Below, piece after piece: positions 9,177 through 16,802 of a DNA stretch of 38,641 nt. The notes under the pieces are model-generated. The model searched no databases and was not told where the DNA came from. It saw nothing but the letters and a program-made list of their open reading frames with translations. Position 1 is the first letter of the stretch. Every line of letters starts with the position of its first letter. A program made the translations under genes and the position numbers. Origin of the DNA: CAYWIT01 sp964458415 (GTDB lineage: Bacteria; Pseudomonadota; Alphaproteobacteria; Micavibrionales; UBA2020); NCBI GenBank assembly GCA_964458415.1, contig CAYWIT010000023.1:1-38641 (forward strand), read 5' to 3'.

Positions 9177-10836
9177 GACTTTCCAGCAGTCTTGCGGCCT
9201 GCGCCCGGGCCTCGCGGGTGATTTCGGCTCCGGAAAGCATGCGGGCGATTTCTTCGGCACGTTCCGGCACTCCGGCGAGCGGTGCTATGCGCGTAACTGT
9301 CGCTCCTTTTTGCACGCTTTTGGAAACGTGCCAGTGATGGGAGGCCCTTGCCGCCACCTGCGGGCTGTGGGTGACGACCAGAACCTGATACTTACGGCCC
9401 AGCCGTTGCAGGCGTTCGCCGACGGCGTCTGCCGTGGCGCCGCCGATGCCGCTGTCAACTTCATCGAAGACGAGTGTGGGAATGCTGCCGGTTTCGGCCA
9501 GAATGACCTTGAGCGCCAGCATGAACCGCGCCATTTCGCCGCCGGAAGCGATCTTGTCGAGGGCGGCGGCCGGCGCACCGGGGTTGGGAGCCACCATGAA
9601 CTGGATGTCATCCATGCCGTCGCTGCGCCAGTCCTCCGGCTTTTCCAGCGGGACGCAGGAGACGCTGAAGACAGCCTTGTCCAGCTTCAGCGGCGGCAGT
9701 TCGGCGTTGACGGCCTTGTCGAGTTTTCCGGCGATCTTCCGGCGTTCGGCGCTGATCGTTTTGGCCAGCGCGGCATAGTTTTCCCGTGCTGCCGCAACGG
9801 CGGCGCGCAAATCGAAAAGCGCGCCCTCCTGATCGGTCACCAGCCGCAGTTTCGCCGCTATTTCTTCCTGAATACGGGGAAGCTCATCCACGGTGACGCG
9901 GTGCTTGCGGGCGCAATCCTTGAGCGCGAAATAGCGTTCCTCTATATCTTCCAGCCGGCCCTCGCCCCGTCTGCCGCCGAGTTTTCCCAGCTGGTAGGAA
10001 ACTTCGCCGATCTCATTTCCGGCACGGGCCAGACCGTCGAGCAGGGGAGCAAGATCGGTCTGGGTTTGCCCGCGCAAGCGCTGCAGGACGGTCTGCAGTT
10101 TTCCGAGCAGGGATTGAAGGCCGTCTTCCCCGTCAACCAGCAGCGTTGCCGCCTGTGCAGCCTCTGCCAGTTTTTCGCGGGATTTGAGGGCTTGCCGTTT
10201 TTCGGCGAGATGCTGCTCCTCGCCTTCTACGGGAGCCAGCTTTTCCAGTTCGGCGGCGGCGTGGCGCAGGTAGTCTTCTTGTTCGCGCAAGGCGCTGACG
10301 CTGTCGATGGCAGCGGCCAGTTTATGTTCGGCGGCGCGCCAGTCCCGCCAGAAGCCGGCCAGCTTTTCCGTTTTGCCGGCAAGGCCGGCATAGCTGTCAA
10401 GCACGCGCCGGTGCGTATCGGCGTCAAGCAGGCTTTGCGTTTCGAACTGGCCGTGAATTTCCACCAGCAGGGCGCCGGTTTCCTTGAGCAACTGGACGCT
10501 CGCGGGGGCATCGTTGATAAAAGCCTTGCTGCGGCCATCCCTGCCAAGGGTCCGGCGTAAAATCAGGGGGTCGGACAGGGGGATTTCCTTTTCGCGCAGC
10601 AGGGTATGAACCGGATGGGTGGCGGGCAAATCGAAACTGGCGGTAACAACGGCCTGTTCCTCGCCGTGACGGACGAGGCCTGCATCGGCGCGGGCGCCCA
10701 GCACCAGCCCCAGCGCGTCAAGCAGGATGGACTTTCCGGCGCCGGTCTCGCCGGTCAGGGCGGAAAGCCCGGGTTCCCCCTCCAGCGTGAGCTGGTCGAT
10801 CAGCACAATATTGCGGATGGAAAGGCTGGAGAGCAT
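9160..10836 (-). CDS. recN: DNA repair protein RecN
   Basis: SMC-like ATPase that acts at double-strand breaks and helps hold or align DNA ends for RecA-dependent repair. 558 residues, as expected. Walker A is GETGAGKS (29-36); long heptad-like coiled coils occupy about 150-380; the C-terminal half has the ABC signature region (ASGGEMARFMLALK) and Walker B FDEVDSGIGG (about 457-466), then the H-loop THSPQVAA. The start ATG at 10836 has AGGAGC at good spacing, and this site overlaps the bamD stop, so translation is likely linked to bamD. No SOS box was seen directly upstream; expression probably comes from the lpxC/bamD side. Confidence 0.96.
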   Translation of the reverse strand: MLSSLSIRNIVLIDQLTLEGEPGLSALTGETGAGKSILLDALGLVLGARADAGLVRHGEEQAVVTASFDLPATHPVHTLLREKEIPLSDPLILRRTLGRDGRSKAFINDAPASVQLLKETGALLVEIHGQFETQSLLDADTHRRVLDSYAGLAGKTEKLAGFWRDWRAAEHKLAAAIDSVSALREQEDYLRHAAAELEKLAPVEGEEQHLAEKRQALKSREKLAEAAQAATLLVDGEDGLQSLLGKLQTVLQRLRGQTQTDLAPLLDGLARAGNEIGEVSYQLGKLGGRRGEGRLEDIEERYFALKDCARKHRVTVDELPRIQEEIAAKLRLVTDQEGALFDLRAAVAAARENYAALAKTISAERRKIAGKLDKAVNAELPPLKLDKAVFSVSCVPLEKPEDWRSDGMDDIQFMVAPNPGAPAAALDKIASGGEMARFMLALKVILAETGSIPTLVFDEVDSGIGGATADAVGERLQRLGRKYQVLVVTHSPQVAARASHHWHVSKSVQKGATVTRIAPLAGVPERAEEIARMLSGAEITREARAQAARLLESHDVAA

Positions 10837-10846
10837 GGTGCCGCTC

Positions 10847-11668
10847 CTAGAAAATCCGCTGGAGGAGAGACTTCTCCTGCGGCAGATCGGAAGAAACTTT
10901 TCCGCCCATCAGGCGATAGGTGTCCCTGTACCAGCTGCTTTGCGGGTAATTGTGGCCGAGCACCGCCGCGGTTTTCTCTGCTTCGGAGATAATGCCGAGC
11001 GCGAGGTAGCATTCGGTCAGGCGGTGGAGGGCTTCCGGAACCTGCGTCGTCGTCTGGTATTGTTCGATCACGCGCTGATAGCGGTTGATGGCGGCCTGAT
11101 ATTGCTTGCGGTCCAGGTAATAGCGGCCGATTTCCATTTCTTTTCCGGCCAGATGGTCAAGGGTCAGGTCGATTTTGAGCGCGGCGTCCTTGGCGTAGCG
11201 GCTGTCGGGAAAACGCTCCTTGACCTGTTTGAGGTTTTCGAGCGCCAGTTCCGTCATTTTCTGGTCGCGGCGGACATCGGAGATCTGTTCGTAATAGCAA
11301 AGGGCCTTGAGATACCAGGCGTAGGCGACGTTTTCATCGCCGGGGTGCAGTTCGATAAATCCATCCAGCGCAATGATGGCTTCATCGTATTTCAGGTTTT
11401 TATAGTGGGCAAACCCGGCCATCAGCTGGGCTTTTGTCGCCCATTGCGAATAGGGGTACTGGCGCTCCACATCGTCGAAAAGCCTTGCTGCCTCTGCATA
11501 TTTGCCGTTGTCGAGCGCGGCGGCGGCTTTGTTATAGATGGTTTCGACCGGTTCCTGCTTTTCCGCCGCGGCGTCGGCATTTTTTTCCGTCGTCCCGCAT
11601 CCCGCGAGCAGGAGGAACGAACAAATCAGGAGCAGGGAAAGAAAGGGACGGAACGGGGTCATTTGCAT
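10847..11668 (-). CDS. bamD: Outer-membrane assembly lipoprotein BamD
   Basis: Lipoprotein of the BAM complex that inserts beta-barrel proteins into the outer membrane. About 273 residues. The N-terminus is a lipoprotein signal ending in the lipobox LLAGC, then TPR-like helical repeats (YNKAAAALDNGKYAEAARLF, the typical BamD first repeat, and later units around residues 70-230). Start codons are clustered (GTG 11671, ATG 11668, ATG 11662); 11668 was chosen and all leave the lipobox intact. It sits between lpxC and recN, a standard alphaproteobacterial arrangement, with a 112-base gap after lpxC. Confidence 0.94.
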   Translation of the reverse strand: MQMTPFRPFLSLLLICSFLLLAGCGTTEKNADAAAEKQEPVETIYNKAAAALDNGKYAEAARLFDDVERQYPYSQWATKAQLMAGFAHYKNLKYDEAIIALDGFIELHPGDENVAYAWYLKALCYYEQISDVRRDQKMTELALENLKQVKERFPDSRYAKDAALKIDLTLDHLAGKEMEIGRYYLDRKQYQAAINRYQRVIEQYQTTTQVPEALHRLTECYLALGIISEAEKTAAVLGHNYPQSSWYRDTYRLMGGKVSSDLPQEKSLLQRIF

Positions 11669-11783
11669 CACGCCTGGGTCAAAATCTTGAACAAAAATGA
11701 AACGGAACCCTGCTTTTATAGCACGGATTCAGAATGCCGCAAAAGTCTTAAATAACGGGGAAAAAAGCCGAAAGAGCGGAAAA

Positions 11784-12728
11784 TCAGGCCATAACCGGAA
11801 TGGCGGCGCCAATTTCCCCGAATTGTCCGGCGGAATGAATCTGATACTGGGCTGGCGGGGTCATTTCGATGATTTCATAGGCGTCTTGCTGCGAAAACAG
11901 GACGCGGAGCGCCTTGTTGTTCATGGCGTGTCCGGCCTTGACGCCGTGGTAGTGCCCGAGCAGGCCATAGCCAGCCAGATAAATGTCACCGATAGCGTCC
12001 AGAATTTTATGGCGTACAAATTCGGTTTTGAAGCGCAATCCGCCGGGATTAAGGATTTTTTCGCCATCGATGACGACAGCGTTGTCGAGGGAGCCGCCAC
12101 GGGCCAGCCCCGCCTTGCGCAGGGCTTCAACCTCATGGAGAAAGCCAAAGGTGCGGGCCCGGGCGATATCGGCACGGTAAAATTCTTCGTGGAAATGGTG
12201 GGTGAATTTCTGACGCCCGACCAGCGCGTTATCAAAGGCGATTTCAAAGCTGAAACAGGGGGTTTCGGCGGGGCTGAGGAAAACTTCCTTGTCGCCTTCC
12301 TGCCAGGAAACGGTTTTCTTGATGCGGATCAGCTTGCGCGGGGCATTTTGACGCTGTAGTCCGGCGGCATCAAGGGCAGTGATAAAATCAATGGCGCTGC
12401 CGTCCATAATCGGAATTTCCGGCCCGTCAATTTCAACAATCGCGTTATCCACGCCCAGCGCTGCCATGGCAGAAAGCAGATGCTCGACCGTGCTGACGCT
12501 CACGCCGCTGCTGTTGGTCAGAACCGTGCAAAGGCGCGCGTCCGTGACGTGATCCCAGAGGGCGGGGATGACGTTGTCCCGGTCGGTGATATCCGTGCGG
12601 ATAAAGCTGATCCCGTGGTTGGCCGCCGCCGGTTTGACGGTCAGAACGGCCGGGGCACCGGAATGGACGCCGACCCCTGACAGGGACAAAGCCGATCTGA
12701 CGGTATTTTGCGGGATGGATTGCAGCAT
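11784..12728 (-). CDS. lpxC: UDP-3-O-acyl-N-acetylglucosamine deacetylase LpxC
   Basis: Zinc amidase catalysing the first committed step of lipid A synthesis. About 314 residues. Family residues are visible: Glu82-His83 in STVEHLLSA, MDGSA near 109, His240 and Asp244 in HKILDAIGD, and His267 in GHAMN. Together these give the zinc ligands and the general base/acid set. The ATG at 12728 starts MLQSIPQNTV, which aligns with the usual LpxC N-terminus. A further in-frame ATG at 12794 would add 22 residues with no family counterpart, although a strong AGAAGGAGGG sequence lies between the two. The gene marks an LPS-containing outer membrane. In many relatives ftsZ lies upstream; here an unrelated small-gene cluster does. 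Confidence 0.95.
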   Translation of the reverse strand: MLQSIPQNTVRSALSLSGVGVHSGAPAVLTVKPAAANHGISFIRTDITDRDNVIPALWDHVTDARLCTVLTNSSGVSVSTVEHLLSAMAALGVDNAIVEIDGPEIPIMDGSAIDFITALDAAGLQRQNAPRKLIRIKKTVSWQEGDKEVFLSPAETPCFSFEIAFDNALVGRQKFTHHFHEEFYRADIARARTFGFLHEVEALRKAGLARGGSLDNAVVIDGEKILNPGGLRFKTEFVRHKILDAIGDIYLAGYGLLGHYHGVKAGHAMNNKALRVLFSQQDAYEIIEMTPPAQYQIHSAGQFGEIGAAIPVMA

Positions 12729-12814
12729 GCAGAAGACCTGTACAAAGTTGAACTGGTGGGAGAAATTCCCTCCTTCTAGGTAACAGACTGTCATGTTTTC
12801 CTGAAGTCACCTTT

Positions 12815-12831
12815 TGTAACAGAGTGTTACA
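12815..12831. promoter_or_regulatory. Perfect inverted repeat, candidate operator
   Basis: TGTAAC-AGAGT-GTTACA is a perfect 6-bp inverted repeat with a 5-bp spacer. It lies between lpxC (-) and the small-gene cluster (+) and ends 10 bases before the -35 box of the promoter at 12842. Its size and symmetry fit a dimeric repressor or activator site. The binding protein is unknown and no regulator gene is adjacent. Confidence 0.5.
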
Positions 12832-12841
12832 GAAAAATATA

Positions 12842-12870
12842 TTGACATAATTATATTATTTTTATATGCT
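12842..12870 (+). promoter_or_regulatory. Near-consensus sigma70 promoter
   Basis: -35 TTGACA (12842-12847), a 17-base AT-rich spacer, then -10 TATGCT (12865-12870). Transcription should start near 12877, leaving a leader of about 20 bases that carries AAAAGGA before the ATG at 12896. This supports the internal start of the following gene, since an in-frame ATG at 12866 overlaps the -10 box. Confidence 0.75.
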
Positions 12871-12895
12871 GAGCCCCTTGATAAAAGGAATCGTT

Positions 12896-13369
12896 ATGTC
12901 TTTGAAAAATCCAGAGCTGCGCCAGCAGGCGCGTTTTGCCACCGGCATGGCGGGATTCAAGGCAGCGACAACAAAGATAGCTAGCGTTATCTGGAAACTT
13001 GCTGGCAAAGCGCAACGAAAGTTAAAAAGAGGACAGCGGCAAATGAGTTTAAAGCATATGTTTTACGGGGCGGCGCTGCTCGCCGGCGCGCAGATGGGGC
13101 CGGGATTTTATTACATGACGCAGGAAACGGATATTGTCCGCGCCACGGTCGAGGGCAAGGTACAGGCTGACAGCGACACGCCCTATGCAGGGCGCAAGTA
13201 TATGATTTATACGGATCAGGGTAAGTTCGATACTTTCGGCATGCGGGGCGGTGGCGGACTGAAAGAAGGTTGCACCTATGATTTCAATCTGAAAGGAGCA
13301 CGGCTGCAAACGTGGCCGCCGTCATATAGCCGTAGCATCAGCTCGGTTTCCCGCGCCGTCTGCAAATAG
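12896..13369 (+). CDS. Membrane-anchored hypothetical protein
   Basis: A 157-residue protein of unknown function. The first 45 residues are basic and amphipathic (RQQARFATGMAGFKAA, KAQRKLKRGQRQ). They are followed by a hydrophobic segment (MFYGAALLAGAQMGPGFYYM, about 54-73), so the topology is probably a cytosolic basic N-terminus, a single membrane pass and an outside C-terminal domain. That domain (TVEGKVQADSD, YMIYTDQGKFDTF) looks like a small beta domain and has two cysteines, one the penultimate residue. The start follows AAAAGGA and the promoter at 12842. The next gene begins 17 bases after the stop, so 12896-13976 probably forms one operon. Confidence 0.75.
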   Translation: MSLKNPELRQQARFATGMAGFKAATTKIASVIWKLAGKAQRKLKRGQRQMSLKHMFYGAALLAGAQMGPGFYYMTQETDIVRATVEGKVQADSDTPYAGRKYMIYTDQGKFDTFGMRGGGGLKEGCTYDFNLKGARLQTWPPSYSRSISSVSRAVCK

Positions 13370-13386
13370 CAAATGAAAAGGAATAA

Positions 13387-13719
13387 ATGATGAAGAAACT
13401 TGGTGCGGTGTTTTTATTGGCGGCATTGGGGGTCAGCCCGGCAGGTTTCGCCGGACAGTCGCAATGTCAGAAGGCCTGCCTCGGTTTGGTCGAGCTGGAA
13501 ATCAAGCAGAGCAGCTTTTCGCTTGATCCGTTTGAACATATGAAGAATGCCGCCAATGCGAGTAAAATGACGGTCCCTATGTTTGTAAAGGATTATGAGC
13601 GGCTGAAGGAAGGCCAGAAACTGGAGGATCAGTTCAGAACGGGATCGGCTATTCTCAATGGCTCTATCAGCTGGCGGAACGTCTATGTCAAAAAGAAACT
13701 TGGCGTGAAGTGTGAATAA
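13387..13719 (+). CDS. Small secreted cysteine-containing protein
   Basis: 110 residues with a clear signal peptide (MMKKLGAVFLLAALGVSPAG, cleavage probably after GFA at residue 22). The mature part is about 88 residues, starts QSQCQKAC and ends GVKCE, so it has three cysteines. The rest is helical and charged. No family is recognised. Two adjacent ATGs (13387, 13390) follow AAAAGGA. The gene lies 17 bases after the preceding gene and 20 before the next, consistent with an operon whose products work in the periplasm or outside. Confidence 0.75.
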   Translation: MMKKLGAVFLLAALGVSPAGFAGQSQCQKACLGLVELEIKQSSFSLDPFEHMKNAANASKMTVPMFVKDYERLKEGQKLEDQFRTGSAILNGSISWRNVYVKKKLGVKCE

Positions 13720-13739
13720 TCCGGGGTCAGGAAGTAAAA

Positions 13740-13976
13740 ATGCGATTTGATTGCAATGTCGGCAAAACGCCGGAATTTTCGGAGCGGTTCAATCAAATGG
13801 CGCGCAAGCCATTTGACGTCGCGGTTTTTTACGAGATTGCCAGAGACGCCGGATATGCCGAGGCACGGGTGCGCTATCCGGGGAACAGCTTGCTCATGGA
13901 AAACAGCCATCAGGACGACAGGATCAATGCCCATGTGGATGAAAGCGGGTATTTGAAGCGGTATGTCTTCGGATAA
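13740..13976 (+). CDS. Small protein distantly resembling I78-type peptidase inhibitors
   Basis: 78 residues without a signal peptide. The second half (YAEARVRYPGNSLLMENS then DRINAHVDESGYLKRYVFG) follows the pattern of peptidase inhibitor family I78: R-x-x-x-PG, a spacer, R-(I/L)-N-x-x-x-D-x-x-G and a C-terminal G. The expected cysteine before the last Gly is replaced by Phe. I78 proteins are small inhibitors of serine proteases and are normally exported, so the missing signal sequence is a point against the match. The start is supported by AGGAAG 6 bases upstream. It is the last gene of the 12896-13976 cluster, and no terminator was seen after it. The functional link is tentative. Confidence 0.6.
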   Translation: MRFDCNVGKTPEFSERFNQMARKPFDVAVFYEIARDAGYAEARVRYPGNSLLMENSHQDDRINAHVDESGYLKRYVFG

Positions 13977-14120
13977 AGCGGGTTTTCCTGAAAAATCTTA
14001 TATTTAACATATTTTTAAGTGGATTCTCCCTATACTTGAAGTGACTCGGGGTTTTGACCTGATTCTGGCGCAAGCCGAAGAAGGTCGTTTCGGGATTATA
14101 AGGGGGATTTCGGTCTAAAG

Positions 14121-14873
14121 ATGGTAGTTGCGCGTCCCAGACATGCGTTTAACAGCACCACGCAGGATTTCCTGAACAGCCGTTTTCTTGAGGCGGTGCA
14201 GGAAGGGGATTTCGAGCGCGCCCAGCAATATCTGCAACAGGGCGCAAATATCAATGCCCGGACGGCAGCAGGGGAGACGGGACTGATCTGGGCGGCAAAA
14301 AACGGTCAGGTCGGAATGGCGCTGATGCTTGTTGTCAAGAAAGCCAGTCTGGATGCGCAGGATCCGCAGGGACGGACCGCGCTTTTTCATGCCTCCGAAA
14401 ATAATTTTTACGAGATTGTCCGCGGCCTGATCGATGGTGGCGCGGATATCACGATCGAAAACCGTGAGGGAAAGAAAGCGCTGGATATGGCGATTAAGAG
14501 CGGCAATGCCGATGTGGTCCTGCTTTTTGAAAAGCCTTTGATGGCAATTTTATCGCGGATTCCAACGGCGGAAATGACACGCGGGCTGGTGGCGTCCAAT
14601 GTCCGGCTGGATGATCTTGATCCGACGGGCAATACGGTGCTGACTTGGGCGGCGCGCGAGGGGCAGAAAAATGTTGCACAGGCCTTTATTGCGGCCGGGG
14701 CGGATGTACGCGTTCCAAACAAAGAGGGTGTGACGCCGGTGGAGGCCGCGAAAGCCGCGGGGCAGTCGGAGATGGCTGCGATGTTCGAGGAAGCGCAACG
14801 GAAAAAACCGGTCGCTCCGGCCGCCAGTCGTCCGCAGCAGAAACCGCTGTTTCCGGCAGTGAATAGCCGATAG
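14121..14873 (+). CDS. Ankyrin-repeat protein
   Basis: 250 residues made largely of ankyrin repeats, a protein-binding scaffold. Repeat cores seen: FLEAVQEGDFERAQQYLQQG (20-39), GETGLIWAAKNGQVGMALML (about 51-70), GRTALFHASENNFYEIVRGL, GKKALDMAIKSGNADVVLLF and GNTVLTWAAREGQKNVAQAF, then a degenerate last unit VTPVEAAKAAG. There is no signal peptide or membrane segment. The C-terminus is basic and proline-rich (KKPVAPAASRPQQKP). The Shine-Dalgarno sequence is weak: AAGGGGG is about 15 bases from the ATG. The 144 bases upstream contain TATACT at 14031-14036 as a possible -10 without a good -35. Its partner protein is unknown. Confidence 0.85.
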   Translation: MVVARPRHAFNSTTQDFLNSRFLEAVQEGDFERAQQYLQQGANINARTAAGETGLIWAAKNGQVGMALMLVVKKASLDAQDPQGRTALFHASENNFYEIVRGLIDGGADITIENREGKKALDMAIKSGNADVVLLFEKPLMAILSRIPTAEMTRGLVASNVRLDDLDPTGNTVLTWAAREGQKNVAQAFIAAGADVRVPNKEGVTPVEAAKAAGQSEMAAMFEEAQRKKPVAPAASRPQQKPLFPAVNSR

Positions 14874-15169
14874 GTATATTTACCATATATTTACAATTCC
14901 CTGCTATGCTGAAAGTAGATAGTCCAGAATTCTGTTTATGACGGGGTGGAGCCCAGTCTGCGCGGTGTAAAAGGTTCCGGCATGGAAGACGCTCAAAAGG
15001 CGGCGTGTCGTTACAGAGAAGTTTTGTTGGGGTGTGTATACAGCTTTTCGGGGATACTTTTACGCCAGAAAAAAAACCGGTTGGGGGATCCCCCGCCGGT
15101 TTTCTTTTTCAGCCTTGCGTGGCGGCGTGATTTCCCACAAACTGGATGCAGAAACAACAGGGGGAAATC
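14874..15169 (+). other. Gene-free stretch between ankyrin gene and lemA; possible small RNA
   Basis: 296 bases with no convincing gene. It starts AT-rich, includes TATGCT at 14905-14910 (a possible -10 without a good -35), then about 150 bases of GC-balanced sequence and the strong hairpin at 15073-15103. An open frame from ATG 14946 or 14981 exists, but it runs through the hairpin and over the lemA start and has no ribosome site. A short transcript from about 14917 ending at the hairpin would be about 190 nt. I could not match it to 6S, SRP, RNase P or tmRNA. Confidence 0.4.
15073..15109 (+). terminator. Strong intrinsic terminator
   Basis: AAAACCGG (15073-15080) pairs with CCGGTTTT (15096-15103). 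Inside it GGGGG (15083-15087) pairs with CCCCC (15090-15094). The T-rich tail CTTTTTC follows. It lies 200 bases after the ankyrin gene stop and 60 bases before lemA, so it probably ends either a long 3' untranslated region or a separate small RNA. Confidence 0.8.
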
Positions 15170-15736
15170 ATGGAAAGCTGGATGATTTGGGTGGCGCTGG
15201 GCGCCGTGGCGCTTTTGCTCGTCATGCTCTACAACCGTATCGTGGCGCTGGTGCAGCGGCGCAAGAACGCTTTTTCCGATATTGATGTGCAGTTGAAGCT
15301 ACGCCATGACCTGATCCCGAACCTTGTCGAGACGGTCAAGGGCTATGCCAGCCACGAAAGGGAATTGTTCGAAAAGGTGACGGCGGCGCGGGCGACGGCA
15401 ATGCGGGGCGGCGCGGTGGATGATCGCGTGCGGGCGGAAGGCGCGCTGGGCGCGGCGATGATGAACCTGATGGCGGTGGCGGAAAATTATCCGCAGCTGA
15501 AGGCGGATGCGAATTTCCAGCAATTGCAAAGCGAGCTTTCGGACATTGAAAACAAAATCGCGGCGGCACGGCGTTTCTTCAACAATGCGACGAACGAATA
15601 CAATGCGGCTATCCAGCAGTTTCCGGCGGTGCTGATCGCGCGGATGTTCGGGTTCAGGGAAGAGATTTTCTTTGAACTGGACGCCGGTGAAAAAGAAGCC
15701 GTGAAAACAGCGCCCAAGGTCGGTTTCGGGGGCTGA
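15170..15736 (+). CDS. lemA: LemA family protein
   Basis: 188-residue inner-membrane protein of the LemA family. An N-terminal membrane segment (WMIWVALGAVALLLVMLYN, 4-22) is followed by the family core RRKNAFSDIDVQLKLRHDLI then PNLVETVKGYASHE, a long helical bundle, and FFNNATNEYNAAIQQFP near 140-160, which is typical of LemA. The molecular role is poorly defined; many genomes pair it with a membrane M48 protease, as here. The start at 15170 follows AGGGGG; an upstream in-frame ATG (15146) lacks one. htpX begins 16 bases after the stop. Confidence 0.93.
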   Translation: MESWMIWVALGAVALLLVMLYNRIVALVQRRKNAFSDIDVQLKLRHDLIPNLVETVKGYASHERELFEKVTAARATAMRGGAVDDRVRAEGALGAAMMNLMAVAENYPQLKADANFQQLQSELSDIENKIAAARRFFNNATNEYNAAIQQFPAVLIARMFGFREEIFFELDAGEKEAVKTAPKVGFGG

Positions 15737-15752
15737 TACAGGGGAGCGCGCG

Positions 15753-16796
15753 ATGGCTCTGGCGGCGACGGGACTGGCGACCCATATTTTCAACAATCAC
15801 CTGAAATCCGTCTTTTTGCTGGCAGGGTTCCCCGTGCTGTTGCTGATGATGCTGGGGGCATTTTTCGCGGCACTGGACGCTCTGGCGCAGGGCAGCATGG
15901 CACAGCCGGGCAGGGGGATAAACTGGGATCAGGCGCTGGAGTCCGGCATTTCCGGTCTGGCGCATTACGGCCATTGGGCTTTTCTGGCTGCGGGGACCTG
16001 GTTTGTGATCGCTTTTTTCTTTCACAGCCAGATGATGCGGGCGGCGTCCGGCGCGCAGCCGGTCACGCGCGCGCAAATGCCCCGCATTTATAACCTGCTG
16101 GAGAACCTTTGCATTTCGCGCGGCCTGACGATGCCGCAATTCGAGGTGATCGACAGTCCGGCGCTAAACGCCTTTGCCACAGGGATCGGCGAAAAATCCT
16201 ACCGGATCGTGCTGACCCGCGGATTGATAGAGAAATTGCAGGATGACGAGCTGGAGGCGGTCATTGCGCACGAGTTGTCGCATATCATGAACCGTGATGT
16301 GCGCCTGCTGATTATTTCCGTGATTTTCGTCGGTATTATCAGTTTTCTGGCTGAATTCGTGTTCCGGATGCTGGTGCATGGCGGACGGGTGAATCATTAT
16401 GCCCGCAGCCGCAACCGGCGCGAGGGCGGCGGGCATGTTGTGATTTTGCTGGTGGCGCTGGCCATTCTGGTGATCGGTTATATTTTTGCCATTGCGATCC
16501 GTTTCTCTTTGTCGCGCAAGCGCGAATATCTTGCCGATGCCGGTGCCGTCGATCTGACGCATAATCCGGAGGCGATGATGCGGGCTTTGCTGCGCATATC
16601 GGGGCATGATGCCGTGCCGGGGATGCCGGACGAGGTGCAGCAGATGTGCATCGAGAACAGTCATAATTTTATGGGCCTGTTCGCGACGCATCCAAAAATC
16701 GAGGATCGTGTGCGTGTTATTTCGGAACTGACGCAAACACCGGTGCCGGACCTGCAGGTGTCGCTGCGCCGTGTTCCCAAGCGACCCTGGGGATAG
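15753..16796 (+). CDS. htpX: HtpX-like M48 family membrane metalloprotease
   Basis: Membrane-bound zinc endopeptidase related to HtpX, which degrades damaged membrane proteins. 347 residues, longer than the roughly 290 of E. coli HtpX, mainly from an N-terminal extension. Two membrane segments lie at about 20-45 and 74-92. The zinc motif HELSH is at 173-177, with a third ligand Glu259 in SRKREYLADAGA. Two further hydrophobic segments follow the motif (183-208 and 229-250). ALNAFATGIGEKSYRIVLTRG is the usual M48 strand before the active site. The start has AGGGGAG upstream. It forms an operon with lemA. The stop is 6 bases from the convergent gene, and no terminator was seen. Confidence 0.93.
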   Translation: MALAATGLATHIFNNHLKSVFLLAGFPVLLLMMLGAFFAALDALAQGSMAQPGRGINWDQALESGISGLAHYGHWAFLAAGTWFVIAFFFHSQMMRAASGAQPVTRAQMPRIYNLLENLCISRGLTMPQFEVIDSPALNAFATGIGEKSYRIVLTRGLIEKLQDDELEAVIAHELSHIMNRDVRLLIISVIFVGIISFLAEFVFRMLVHGGRVNHYARSRNRREGGGHVVILLVALAILVIGYIFAIAIRFSLSRKREYLADAGAVDLTHNPEAMMRALLRISGHDAVPGMPDEVQQMCIENSHNFMGLFATHPKIEDRVRVISELTQTPVPDLQVSLRRVPKRPWG

Positions 16797-16802
16797 GGTT
16801 CA

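Noticed and set aside
9127..10560. 477-codon open frame on the + strand
   Set aside because: Antisense to recN, whose Walker motifs are intact; no recognisable domain in the frame.
12729..12794. Longer lpxC N-terminus from ATG 12794
   Set aside because: It adds 22 residues not matching the family, whose N-terminus aligns with MLQSIPQNTV.
14917..15110. 6S, SRP or RNase P RNA in the ankyrin-lemA gap
   Set aside because: Hallmark core sequences for these RNAs were not seen, so only a generic candidate transcript is kept.
14946..15185. 79-codon open frame (+) before lemA
   Set aside because: It runs through the terminator hairpin and into the lemA start, with no ribosome site or family resemblance.
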